NCBI GenBank assembly: GCA_965222725.1
Contig: OZ244969.1
Location: 2,418,001-2,482,000, forward strand
Direction of reading: 5' to 3'
Source of the DNA: GCA-2748575 sp965222725
Lineage (GTDB): Bacteria > Pseudomonadota > Gammaproteobacteria > Pseudomonadales > Ketobacteraceae
Length of the DNA: 64,000 nt
Both the position numbers and the translations under genes were made by a program. How positions within the stretch are numbered: position 1 is the stretch's first letter; each line of letters starts with the position of its first letter. The notes below the pieces were generated by a model. The model made no database searches. It was not told the origin of the DNA and saw nothing but the letters and a program-made list of their open reading frames with translations. Positions 9,163 through 17,368 of the stretch are shown here, one piece after another.

Positions 9163-10488
9163 TCACATTGCCCAGAGTGATTTCAGATTGTCCACATCAT
9201 TGAAGAAAACGCCAAGACGCGCCGCCACATAATCCTGAACTTCCGGTATCGGTAATTCGGTAACCATGGCGTTCACAAAACCAAAGCAGAGCATGGCTTC
9301 GGCGCTTTGCTGGTCAATACCCCGGGACTCAAAATAAAACAGGGAGGCTGCATCCAGCTGACCCACGGTAGCGCCGTGGGAACACTTTACATCGTCGGCG
9401 TAAATTTCCAGTTCCGGCTTGGTGTTGATTTCCGCTTCTTTGGATAACAGCAGGTTCTTGTTATTCAGATGCGCTTCGGTTTTCTGGGCATCCTTGTGGA
9501 TATGGATGCGGCCGTTAAAGGTGGCCTTGCCCTTGTCCATGATCAGGCCGCGATAGGTTTCTTCACTGTCGCAGTGGGGAGCAATATGATCAATCGCCGT
9601 CTGGTTATCGATATGCTGCTGGTGCTTGCACAGATACACCCCATGCAACACCGCGTTTGCGCCGGACTGGGTCAGGTTGGTTTGCAGATCGTTGCGTTTG
9701 ATCTTGCTGCCGGTGGACACCGCGTAGTGGCGGTACTGGCTGTCCCGTGCCAGTTTGGCGTGGGTGCCGGAAATGGCCACCTGGGTTTCTGCTTCCAGTT
9801 GCAGGGTAATATGGGAAAGCCGGGCATTATCTGCCACCTGAATTTCGGTGATCAGATTATGAACGCTGTTGCTGTCGCCCATACTGTCGCGGTGGTCAAT
9901 CAGGGTGGCTTCGCTGCCGGTTTCGGCAATCACAATCACCCGCTGCTGACTGTAAAAAGGCTGGTTTTGCCGGGTGTTGATATGCAGCAGGTGAATGGGT
10001 TTTTCCAGTTTGGTGTTGGCCGGAATCACAATGTAGAGGCCATCGGTGAGCAACGCGGTGTTCACCTGGGCAAACAGATGCTTTTCCAGTTTGAAGGTGC
10101 TGTTAAGTTTGTGGGCAATGTCTGCCGGTTGATCCGCTTTGGAAAAACGTACCGCGACAGCGCCTTCCACGGTGTCGGAAAGTGTTTCATCCAGTTCACC
10201 GTCCACAAATACCAGGCGGTAGGTGTCCAGGCCTTCAATCGTAAAAGGTGCCAGATCATCCGCGCCTATATTGGCGGCGGGAGCCGGCTGTAAATAGTTG
10301 TCTGCTGTCAGCGGATACAGCGACGTGTACTTCCAGTCCTCTGTTTTGCGGGTGGGCCAGGGGGTTGCCTGCAGCGCATTGGCACCCTGTTCCCGGGCAC
10401 TGGAAAGCCAGGGATCAACGTTTTGCTGTGCGTCCCTCAGGGATTGTGCTGCCGCTTTAAAATCAATGGTGTTCAGTTGATTTGTCAT
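9163..10488 (-). CDS. sufD: SufD, Fe-S scaffold subunit
   Basis: The 441-residue product carries the SufBD core: a beta-helix middle section and a C-terminal stretch with KPELEIYADDVKCSHGATVG and SRGIDQQSAEAMLCFGF. SufD pairs with SufB on the SufC ATPase dimer to build clusters. The conserved histidine in KCSHGATVG and its neighbouring cysteine are present. It lies 14 bases after sufC and 20 before sufS. Its similarity to SufB confirms the family; its shorter C-terminal region separates it from SufB. Confidence 0.94.
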   Translation of the reverse strand: MTNQLNTIDFKAAAQSLRDAQQNVDPWLSSAREQGANALQATPWPTRKTEDWKYTSLYPLTADNYLQPAPAANIGADDLAPFTIEGLDTYRLVFVDGELDETLSDTVEGAVAVRFSKADQPADIAHKLNSTFKLEKHLFAQVNTALLTDGLYIVIPANTKLEKPIHLLHINTRQNQPFYSQQRVIVIAETGSEATLIDHRDSMGDSNSVHNLITEIQVADNARLSHITLQLEAETQVAISGTHAKLARDSQYRHYAVSTGSKIKRNDLQTNLTQSGANAVLHGVYLCKHQQHIDNQTAIDHIAPHCDSEETYRGLIMDKGKATFNGRIHIHKDAQKTEAHLNNKNLLLSKEAEINTKPELEIYADDVKCSHGATVGQLDAASLFYFESRGIDQQSAEAMLCFGFVNAMVTELPIPEVQDYVAARLGVFFNDVDNLKSLWAM

Positions 10489-10502
10489 AGTGCGCTTGTC
10501 AC

Positions 10503-11252
10503 CTATCCTGCCTGTTGTTCGATCCAGCCGTAACCTTTTTCTTCCAGTTCCAGCGCCAGGTCGCGGCCACCGGATTTCACGATTTTACCGTGGGCCAGTA
10601 CATGCACCTTATCGGGAATAATGTATTGCAGCAGGCGCTGATAGTGGGTCACCAGGACAAAGCTGCGTTCCGGGCTGCGCAGGTTGTTCACCCCTTCGGC
10701 GGCAATCTGCAGGGCGTCGATATCCAGGCCGGAGTCGGTTTCGTCCAGCAGGCACAGGGCAGGTTCCAGCAAGGCCATTTGCAGGATTTCGTTACGCTTC
10801 TTTTCGCCACCGGAAAAGCCTTCGTTCACACCGCGCTTGAGAAATTCCGGTTTCAGTTTCAGTTCCTTGCACTTTTCCCGGGCCAGTTTCATAAAGGCGG
10901 GGGCTTCCAGTTCTTCCAGACCGCGATGGGCACGGATGGCGTCCACCGAGGCTTTCATAAACTGCATATTGCTCACGCCGGGAATTTCCACCGGGTACTG
11001 AAATGCCAGAAACACTCCTTCACGGGCTCTTTCTTCCGGCTCCAGTTCCAGCAGGTTTTTACCCTGGTAGATCACTTCGCCGCTGGTAACCTCGTAACCG
11101 GGGCGGCCGGCCAGCACGTTGGCCAGGGTACTTTTGCCAGAGCCGTTGGGGCCCATGATGGCGTGTACCTCACCGGGGTTAACATCCAGTGAAATTCCAT
11201 CCAGAATAATTTTGCCGTCAACTTCGGCAACCAGGTTCTTGACTGATAGCAT
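10503..11252 (-). CDS. sufC: SufC, ABC-type ATPase of the Fe-S scaffold
   Basis: The 249-residue product has Walker A GPNGSGKST at 34-42, the ABC signature in GFSGGEKKRNEI, and Walker B CLLDETDSGLD. SufC dimers drive conformational change in SufB/SufD during cluster assembly and are soluble, unlike transporter ATPases. AGGAG lies 11 bases upstream of the ATG, and the gene follows sufB by 17 bases. Length is normal. Confidence 0.95.
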   Translation of the reverse strand: MLSVKNLVAEVDGKIILDGISLDVNPGEVHAIMGPNGSGKSTLANVLAGRPGYEVTSGEVIYQGKNLLELEPEERAREGVFLAFQYPVEIPGVSNMQFMKASVDAIRAHRGLEELEAPAFMKLAREKCKELKLKPEFLKRGVNEGFSGGEKKRNEILQMALLEPALCLLDETDSGLDIDALQIAAEGVNNLRSPERSFVLVTHYQRLLQYIIPDKVHVLAHGKIVKSGGRDLALELEEKGYGWIEQQAG

Positions 11253-11269
11253 GCTTCAATAAACTCCTG

Positions 11270-12718
11270 TTAACCCACCGCGCCTTCAAGGCTCACTTCT
11301 AATAACTTGCCGGCTTCCACGGCAAATTCCATGGGCAGCTCTTTGAATACTTCTTTACAGAAACCGTTCACAATCATGGATACGGCCTTTTCCGGATCAA
11401 TGCCCCGTTGCTGGCACAGGTACATCTGATCGTCACTCACCTTGGAGGTGGTGGCTTCGTGCTCGATAATGCTGTTGGCGTTGCGGTTTTCAATGTAGGG
11501 GAACGTGTGGGCGCCACACTTGTCGCCAATCAGCAGGGAATCGCACTGGGTGTAATTACGGGCGCCGTCCGCCTTGGGGGACACCCGCACCAGGCCGCGG
11601 TAAGCCTGCTGGCTGTGCCCGGCAGATATCCCCTTGGACACGATGGTGCTCTTGGTGTTTTTACCCAGGTGAATCATTTTGGTACCGGTGTCGGCCTGCT
11701 GGGCATTATTGGTTAACGCCACGGAATAAAATTCGCCGATACTGTTGTCGCCTTTCAGCACACAGCTGGGGTATTTCCAGGTAATGGCGGAACCGGTTTC
11801 CACCTGGGTCCAGGAAATCTTGCTGTTGTTGCCGGCGCACAGACCGCGCTTGGTCACAAAATTGTAGATGCCGCCTTTGCCGTCTTTATCGCCGGGGTAC
11901 CAGTTCTGCACCGTGGAATATTTGATTTCCGCATCGCCCAGCGCCACCAGTTCCACCACGGCGGCGTGTAACTGGTTTTCGTCCCGCATGGGGGCGGTGC
12001 AGCCTTCCAGGTAGCTCACATGACTGCCTTCGTCGGCAATAATCAGGGTGCGTTCGAACTGGCCGGTGTTGCGCTCGTTAATGCGGAAATAGGTGGACAA
12101 CTCCATGGGGCAGCGGGTGTTTTTGGGGATATAAACAAAAGAACCATCCGTGAACACCGCGGAATTGAGCGTGGCGTAAAAGTTGTCCGACGTGGGCACA
12201 ACACTGCCCAGGTATTTTCTTACCAGCTCCGGGTGATCCTGAATGGCTTCCGAAATAGAACAGAAGATAACACCGGCTTTGCCCAGTTCCTCTTTGAAGG
12301 TGGTGCCTACGGATACGCTGTCAAAAACCGCGTCTACCGCCACGCCCGCCAGTGCTGCCCGTTCGTGCAGGGGAATGCCCAGCTTTTCGAAAGTTTCCAG
12401 AATTTCCGGATCCACTTCGTCCAGGCTTTTGGGGCCGTCTTTTTTGGACTTGGGGGAGGAGTAATAACTGATGGCGTCAAAGTCCACCGGCGGATACTGC
12501 ACGTGGGCCCACTTGGGTTCGGCCATGGTGGCCCAGTGGCGATAGGCGTCCAGGCGCCATTCGGTCATCCATTCCGGCTCGTTCTTTTTGGCGGAAATAG
12601 CGCGGATGACGTCCTCATTCAGGCCCGGGGGAAAGGTTTCGGACTCAATATTGGTGACGAAACCGGCCTTGTATTCACGGTCAATCAGTTCATCAATTGG
12701 CTGATCTGCTTTGCTCAT
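11270..12718 (-). CDS. sufB: SufB, Fe-S scaffold subunit
   Basis: The 482-residue product is the first gene of the SUF operon. It has the family's conserved stretches, including NTRCPMELSTYFRIN, YLEGCTAPMRDENQLHAAVV, NWYPGDKDGKGGIYNFVTKR and the C-terminal EATTSKVSDDQMYLCQQRGI. SufB is the main site of cluster assembly in SufBC2D. GAGAG lies 8 bases upstream of the ATG, within the first of several degenerate repeats that fill the 5' region. No SufU or IscU is present nearby. Confidence 0.95.
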   Translation of the reverse strand: MSKADQPIDELIDREYKAGFVTNIESETFPPGLNEDVIRAISAKKNEPEWMTEWRLDAYRHWATMAEPKWAHVQYPPVDFDAISYYSSPKSKKDGPKSLDEVDPEILETFEKLGIPLHERAALAGVAVDAVFDSVSVGTTFKEELGKAGVIFCSISEAIQDHPELVRKYLGSVVPTSDNFYATLNSAVFTDGSFVYIPKNTRCPMELSTYFRINERNTGQFERTLIIADEGSHVSYLEGCTAPMRDENQLHAAVVELVALGDAEIKYSTVQNWYPGDKDGKGGIYNFVTKRGLCAGNNSKISWTQVETGSAITWKYPSCVLKGDNSIGEFYSVALTNNAQQADTGTKMIHLGKNTKSTIVSKGISAGHSQQAYRGLVRVSPKADGARNYTQCDSLLIGDKCGAHTFPYIENRNANSIIEHEATTSKVSDDQMYLCQQRGIDPEKAVSMIVNGFCKEVFKELPMEFAVEAGKLLEVSLEGAVG

Positions 12719-12730
12719 GACGCGAACTCT

Positions 12731-12790
12731 CGGTATCTGGTGTTGCGGTATCTGGTGCTACGATCTTGGTGCTATACGATCTTGGTACTA
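12731..12790. repeat. Degenerate 14-16 bp tandem repeat just upstream of sufB
   Basis: Four adjoining units can be read on the + strand: CGGTATCTGGTGTTG, CGGTATCTGGTGCTA, CGATCTTGGTGCTATA and CGATCTTGGTACTA. The first two differ at two positions. They start 12 bases from the sufB ATG and lie in its probable untranslated leader. The function is unknown; a regulator-binding array or replication slippage are both possible. Confidence 0.7.
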
Positions 12791-12842
12791 CGACAGGGTT
12801 CCAGGCTTTACCCCGGATATCAGGGGCGACTGAGCCGGTCTT

Positions 12843-12877
12843 TTCCGGTTCTTCCGGTTTCTCCGGTTCTTCCGGTC
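12843..12877. repeat. Short 9-bp tandem repeat in the sufB leader/promoter region
   Basis: Units TTCCGGTTC, TTCCGGTTT, CTCCGGTTC and a partial TTCCGGTC run head to tail on the + strand. They lie about 125 bases upstream of sufB, between the two divergent SUF transcripts. Such a tract could vary in copy number between strains. Confidence 0.7.
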
Positions 12878-13045
12878 AATCTCGGTGATCATGACGCATG
12901 TGGTGCCGGGTCAGTTATCAGAATAACTGCCACGCACGAATAGTTACCACGGCGGCACAGCAGGCCGTTTGGCTTGCCTGGTAAACACCCTGTTTGTGAC
13001 TCTCTTCTCGGATAACCAGAGTAATTCACTCAGGCTTTTTAATCA

Positions 13046-13075
13046 ATACCAATTTGGTATGGTTTTGTGCCATAC
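13046..13075. promoter_or_regulatory. Candidate operator for the SUF regulator: perfect palindrome with an overlapping inverted repeat
   Basis: ATACCAA-T-TTGGTAT at 13046-13060 is a perfect 15-bp palindrome. Its right arm overlaps a second inverted repeat, GTATGG (13057-13062) and CCATAC (13070-13075), separated by 7 bases. The pair lies 62 bases before the regulator's ATG, in the space shared with sufB. Self-control and operon control by the adjacent Rrf2-family protein are inferred. Confidence 0.5.
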
Positions 13076-13136
13076 TCTGGAAATCGCACATCCGAAACCC
13101 GTTGAGAAAACGAAGCAGAGCAGGGGTTATGGCCGT

Positions 13137-13625
13137 ATGTTAAGAGTCGGCAAAATGGCAGATTACGCGCTGGTGATCATGAATGCGCTGGCGAAAACAC
13201 CCACCGGGCTGGTGTCTATGGACAGCCTTTCCCAGCAGACGCACCTGACCATGCCGACAGTACGCAAGCTGATGCGCCTGCTGGTGAATGCGGGACTGGT
13301 GCGCTCCATTCGCGGCGCCAAGGGCGGTTATCAGCTGGCTCGTCTGCCGGAATTTATCAGTGTGGTGCATATATTGTCGGCGGTGGAAGGCCCCATGGCC
13401 ATTACCGAATGCTGTGATGTGGATGCTTCCTGCGAACTGTCGGGGGGCTGTGATATGGAGTCCCACTGGTCGTCCATCAATCAGCTGGTGATGCATATTT
13501 TGGGCAATATCTCCCTGGCGGACCTGAAGCAGAACCACAGTGGCCCGGTGATTGATCTGCAGGCTATTCTGCACCGTCTGATGAAAACCGAAATGGTTAA
13601 CGAGGTATTTTGCCAGACTGGTTAG
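13137..13625 (+). CDS. Rrf2-family SUF system regulator
   Basis: The 162-residue product has an N-terminal winged helix (MADYALVIMNALAK, LTMPTVRKLMRLLVNAGLV, GAKGGYQLAR). A cysteine cluster follows at about 100-115 (ECCDVDASCELSGGCDME), the place where IscR-type proteins bind an Fe-S cluster. It is transcribed away from sufB, the usual place for the SUF-specific Rrf2 regulator. I start at ATG 13137 (AGGGG upstream); longer in-frame versions would run through the promoter and operator region. It is not the DtxR-like or cyanobacterial SufR. Confidence 0.88.
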   Translation: MLRVGKMADYALVIMNALAKTPTGLVSMDSLSQQTHLTMPTVRKLMRLLVNAGLVRSIRGAKGGYQLARLPEFISVVHILSAVEGPMAITECCDVDASCELSGGCDMESHWSSINQLVMHILGNISLADLKQNHSGPVIDLQAILHRLMKTEMVNEVFCQTG

Positions 13626-13733
13626 CCGGTGTGGCCCGCAGTAAACGGCTAAATTGGCCTGTCTGGCCCTAGCACCCTTTGCAGTATCAGCTACTATTGT
13701 CAGGATCAGCCACGGAACAATGAGGAAAGGAAT

Positions 13734-14372
13734 ATGCCTCATGATGAAGGCGTCATCAAATACCATCTGAACTTCGAAGTTGCAGCGCCTCCTGATTATT
13801 CCAGCATCGAAGACATCAATAACTGGCGTACGCTGTTACACCAGATGCAGCTTATGGGGCAGGATCCGCAACGCTATGGCGGCCTGGGCTTTGGCAATAT
13901 CAGCTGTCGGTTGCCGGCGCGACAGGGCAAGGGGTTTATCGTATCCGGTACCCAGACCGGAGGCCTGCACCAGCTCAAGCCCGAACATTATTGCCTGGTG
14001 ACTGACTGGGATGTAGCCCGTAATCAGTTATGGGCCAGGGGTGCTGTGCGGCCCTCTTCAGAGGCGATTACCCACGGGGCCATTTATAACCTGGCAGACG
14101 ATATCAATGTCGTGATTCATGTGCACTGCCCGGAAATCTGGCAATGTGCGGGTTCGTTGCGTCTGCCGGTGGCGGGGCCTGATACGGCCTACGGTACGCC
14201 GGCTCTGGCGCAGGAAATTAAAGACTTGAATGACAGTGGTGCGTTTCTCAAGAGCCGGCTGGTGGTGGTGCCAGGTCATCAGGACGGGGTGATTTCCTTT
14301 GGTTCTACGGCGGAACATGCGGGCCACGAAATCGTAAAAACTCTGGCGTCTGCCATTCAGAATTTCAAGTAA
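13734..14372 (+). CDS. Class II aldolase/adducin-family protein
   Basis: The 212-residue product shows the family pattern: FGNISCRLP, a SGTQTGG loop, the metal-binding HVHCPEIW, and a late histidine in VVPGHQDGVISFG. Family enzymes are metal-dependent aldolases or epimerases acting on phosphosugars, but the acid-base residue and substrate cannot be decided here. AGGAAAGGA precedes the ATG. It stands alone between the SUF regulator and a convergent kinase gene, with no sugar genes nearby. Confidence 0.82.
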   Translation: MPHDEGVIKYHLNFEVAAPPDYSSIEDINNWRTLLHQMQLMGQDPQRYGGLGFGNISCRLPARQGKGFIVSGTQTGGLHQLKPEHYCLVTDWDVARNQLWARGAVRPSSEAITHGAIYNLADDINVVIHVHCPEIWQCAGSLRLPVAGPDTAYGTPALAQEIKDLNDSGAFLKSRLVVVPGHQDGVISFGSTAEHAGHEIVKTLASAIQNFK

Positions 14373-14403
14373 GACCGGGCCTCCTTTCCGGAACGCAGGC
14401 TTT

Positions 14404-16248
14404 CTAGTGGGGAGTGGTATCCTGGGTTTCAAGTCGGGGCTTTTTTCCCTGAATCGCCACCTCCTCAACCACCCTGCGCAGGTTGATCAGGTCCACCGGC
14501 TTGGACAGGTAGGCATCCATACCGGCGTCAAAACACCGCATGCGGTCTGATTCCAGCGCATTGGCGGTAACTGCAATGATGGGTGTCTGGCCCTTGCTGG
14601 AGTGCATGTCGCGGATTCTTTCCGTGGCCTGAAAACCATCCAGGACCGGCATCTGGCAATCCATCAGGATCAGGTCTATATCCAGATCCTGCAGTTTTAC
14701 CACTGCTTCCTGGCCGTTATTGGCAGTCACCACGTTGCAGCCCAGTTTGTTCAGGTAACCTTTGATAATCATCTGGTTAACCTTGTTGTCTTCTGCCACC
14801 AGCACATTCAGCTGCCTGGGCAGTTTCATCTGCACCACTTTTTGTTCTTCCCGGTGGGCACGGATTTCGGCCGTGGTGGGCACATCCAACAACGGTTCCA
14901 TGCTTTCCTTGACCGGAATGCTGAAGGTGGCCACCGAGCCGCCATTTTCCCGGTTTTTAAACGCCAGCGAACCTTTCAGCGCATCGGCGATCCGTTTGCA
15001 GATGGACAGGCCGATGCCCAGCCCGCCGTGGGCGCGGGTAAATGAGCCGTCCAGTTGTTTGAAGGGTTTGAACATTTCACTGATGAACTGTTCCGGCACG
15101 CCGGGGCCGGTATCGGTAATTTCGAACTTGAGCAGATAGGTGCCATTGCTTTTGGGTTCGTATTGGTAACTGAAGCTGATCTGGCCTTTGGGGGTAAACT
15201 TGATGGCGTTATCCAGCAGGTGAGACAGCACGTGCGCAATACGATTGCTTTCGCCGGTAAAGGTGATGTCGGAAGTCAGTTCCGGTGCCACAAAGCGCAA
15301 ACCCTTTTTGTTGGCTTCCTTGCCGTATTTTTCCAGCAGGGTTTCCAACAGGGTTTTAAAGGTAAAGCGGCCCTCCTGAGCGGAAAAATCGTTGGAGATA
15401 ATGTCGCTGAACTCAAGAATATCATTCACCGCCACCAGCATGTCCGATGAGGAAATACTGGCGGCTTCAATCAGTTTTTTCTGGCCGTCATTCAGGTCGG
15501 TACCTTTGAGCAGGGCCAGCGCTCCCATGATACCGTTCATGGGGGTGCGCAGTTCGTGGCTGATGGTGGCCAGAAATTCTTCTTTCAGGCGGTCGCTGCG
15601 ATTTACTGCGGCTACCACAGTGACTGTAATGGTCAGTGCCAGGCCGATGAGGATTGCAATGGTAATAAAGCCCAGAATCACGCCCCACTTGTTGGCCTGT
15701 TTCATGGAATGGTCCGCCAGAAAAAGACTGCGGGAATAGCGTTCCAGCTGGTCATCCAGAAACGATTTAAGCTGTTTGCGATTGATATCGTACAGGTTGT
15801 TGATGATCTGCACTTCGGTCTGTTGTTCCTGCAGCATCAGTTCCGGCGACTCTACCAATGTGCGCGACAGAATGACGGCCTGCTCATAATAGGCAATAAA
15901 ACTGGTGCGAATGGCGTTGACTTCTGCCGCCAGGGAATCGTCCAGACGAATCACTTCCTGGGTGCGTTTTTTAAACCCCTCCGCCAGCATCTGGGAGTCG
16001 TCGATCAGGAAAGGGTCTTCCAGGCCGATGGCATTGGTGAGCATGTTGTGAATGGCGCGCAGGTCGGCCTCCATACGGCGTACATGCTCAATCACCGGGT
16101 ATTTCACCAGACGGATATCCTCAATCCGTTGCTCATTGCTGTGGGCAACAAAGAAATTGTAAGCCAGGTAACAGGCAAAGCTCACGCTGCCCACGATGGC
16201 AATGGAAAGGATCTGCCAACGAATTTTCTGGATTGGGGATATGGTCAC
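14404..16248 (-). CDS. Hybrid sensor histidine kinase/response regulator
   Basis: The 614-residue product starts at GTG and has membrane segments at about 13-33 and 190-212 around a periplasmic helical region. Then come a HisKA domain (FLATISHELRTPMNG, His in the H-box), an ATPase domain with DTGPGVPEQF and GGLGIGLSICKRI, and a C-terminal receiver (VLVAEDNKVNQM, LILMDCQMP, ITANAL-type threonine in AVTANAL). It would pass phosphate internally from His to Asp and so needs a separate Hpt protein, none of which is in the window. The stimulus is unknown. Confidence 0.88.
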   Translation of the reverse strand: MTISPIQKIRWQILSIAIVGSVSFACYLAYNFFVAHSNEQRIEDIRLVKYPVIEHVRRMEADLRAIHNMLTNAIGLEDPFLIDDSQMLAEGFKKRTQEVIRLDDSLAAEVNAIRTSFIAYYEQAVILSRTLVESPELMLQEQQTEVQIINNLYDINRKQLKSFLDDQLERYSRSLFLADHSMKQANKWGVILGFITIAILIGLALTITVTVVAAVNRSDRLKEEFLATISHELRTPMNGIMGALALLKGTDLNDGQKKLIEAASISSSDMLVAVNDILEFSDIISNDFSAQEGRFTFKTLLETLLEKYGKEANKKGLRFVAPELTSDITFTGESNRIAHVLSHLLDNAIKFTPKGQISFSYQYEPKSNGTYLLKFEITDTGPGVPEQFISEMFKPFKQLDGSFTRAHGGLGIGLSICKRIADALKGSLAFKNRENGGSVATFSIPVKESMEPLLDVPTTAEIRAHREEQKVVQMKLPRQLNVLVAEDNKVNQMIIKGYLNKLGCNVVTANNGQEAVVKLQDLDIDLILMDCQMPVLDGFQATERIRDMHSSKGQTPIIAVTANALESDRMRCFDAGMDAYLSKPVDLINLRRVVEEVAIQGKKPRLETQDTTPH

Positions 16249-16399
16249 ATTCAGTCCGTATTAAAGGGTTTTTTATAACGCATTTATATAAGACGCAGCA
16301 CGCCTTCCATAAGTGTAGCAGTCCGCTATCTGTCTGTAGGCGGGTGTCGCGATTAGTGTGTTATTAAGTTGGTAATTAATTAGTTATAAGGTTCGCGAT

Positions 16400-17272
16400 C
16401 TATATGCCGGCGTCGAAACGAAATTCGCTTTTGGCCAGTAATCTGCCTTTGGCATCGGTAACCTGGACTTCCCAGTCGCCGGCCTGTTTTGAGGTGAGAA
16501 ATTTGCTGGAATAGCAGCGCCAGCGATCACTGCCGATGGCAATGGGCACCTTGGCGGCCAGTTCGCCGTTGTGATACCAGCGGTGGTAATGGGTTTTTCC
16601 CGCCTGACCCAGCACTTCGGTATAGAAATACACTTTTGCCAGATCTTCCGGGTTGCTTTTGAATTCTGACGGCAGCGCTGGACCGGGCTCCAGCTGCTCC
16701 ACCTGTGTGGTCAGTTTGGCGCGTTTGATGGCTGCGGTGAACAATTCGGCCTTGGTGGGTTGTGGTGCTGTCTTACTGGCCGGAGTCTGGTTTGGCTCGG
16801 GCGCTGCAGTTACGGTATCAGTCACGGTATCAGTCACAGTGTTCGCCGCAGACTGGCTGCTCCGGACCAACGTTTGATGCTCTGTATCCGGGGCGGATTC
16901 TGATGTTGTTGTTGATACTGTTTTTGATGATGTTTCTGATATTGTAGTTTTTTGGTGGCTGATTTCTTTGGGTGTTATTTCGTTGGATTCAGTTTTGTCG
17001 GGTGTTGCCGGGGCGGAAGCTACAACTGTTGTTGGAGGCGTGGTTTCGGATGGCTCGCTGGCCGACGCTTGGGGGGATTCAGCGGCAGCGACCTTTTCCG
17101 CTTCATTGCTCTCGGTGACCAGGGGGTGTGTATTGCCGCTGTCATCACCGGTAAGAACCAGGCCGACCACCACAGCACCAGCCAGTACAGCAATGACGCT
17201 GATGACGGCGATGATTCTTCCCCAGTGATATTCGTAAACGTATTCGGGTGTGCCGGAGCCGTATTTGTTCAT
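16400..17272 (-). CDS. DUF2914-domain membrane protein
   Basis: The 290-residue product has one membrane segment at about 15-42 (RIIAVISVIAVLAGAVVVGL), then about 130 residues rich in Ser, Thr, Glu, Ala and Pro that look disordered. The C-terminal DUF2914 domain spans about 190-288 (FYTEVLGQAGKTHYHRWYHNG, DRWRCYSSKFL, GDWEVQVTDAKG). The domain's role is not established. It lies between two hybrid kinase genes on the same strand, with AGGGAA upstream of the ATG. A sensory or envelope role is only a guess from that placement. Confidence 0.8.
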   Translation of the reverse strand: MNKYGSGTPEYVYEYHWGRIIAVISVIAVLAGAVVVGLVLTGDDSGNTHPLVTESNEAEKVAAAESPQASASEPSETTPPTTVVASAPATPDKTESNEITPKEISHQKTTISETSSKTVSTTTSESAPDTEHQTLVRSSQSAANTVTDTVTDTVTAAPEPNQTPASKTAPQPTKAELFTAAIKRAKLTTQVEQLEPGPALPSEFKSNPEDLAKVYFYTEVLGQAGKTHYHRWYHNGELAAKVPIAIGSDRWRCYSSKFLTSKQAGDWEVQVTDAKGRLLAKSEFRFDAGI

Positions 17273-17368
17273 TCTGTTCCCTGATCTGATTCTATGGTTG
17301 CCAACAAATTGCCGGCCATTATAGCAGTAAAGTAAATCGCGCAGGGAGTCCGGTTTCGGGGAATGAAA

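Noticed and set aside
16920..17270. Repetitive codons in the DUF2914 gene as a possible tandem repeat
   Set aside because: The Thr/Ser/Val repetition is ordinary low-complexity linker sequence without a regular unit, apart from a short VTDTVTDTV stretch.
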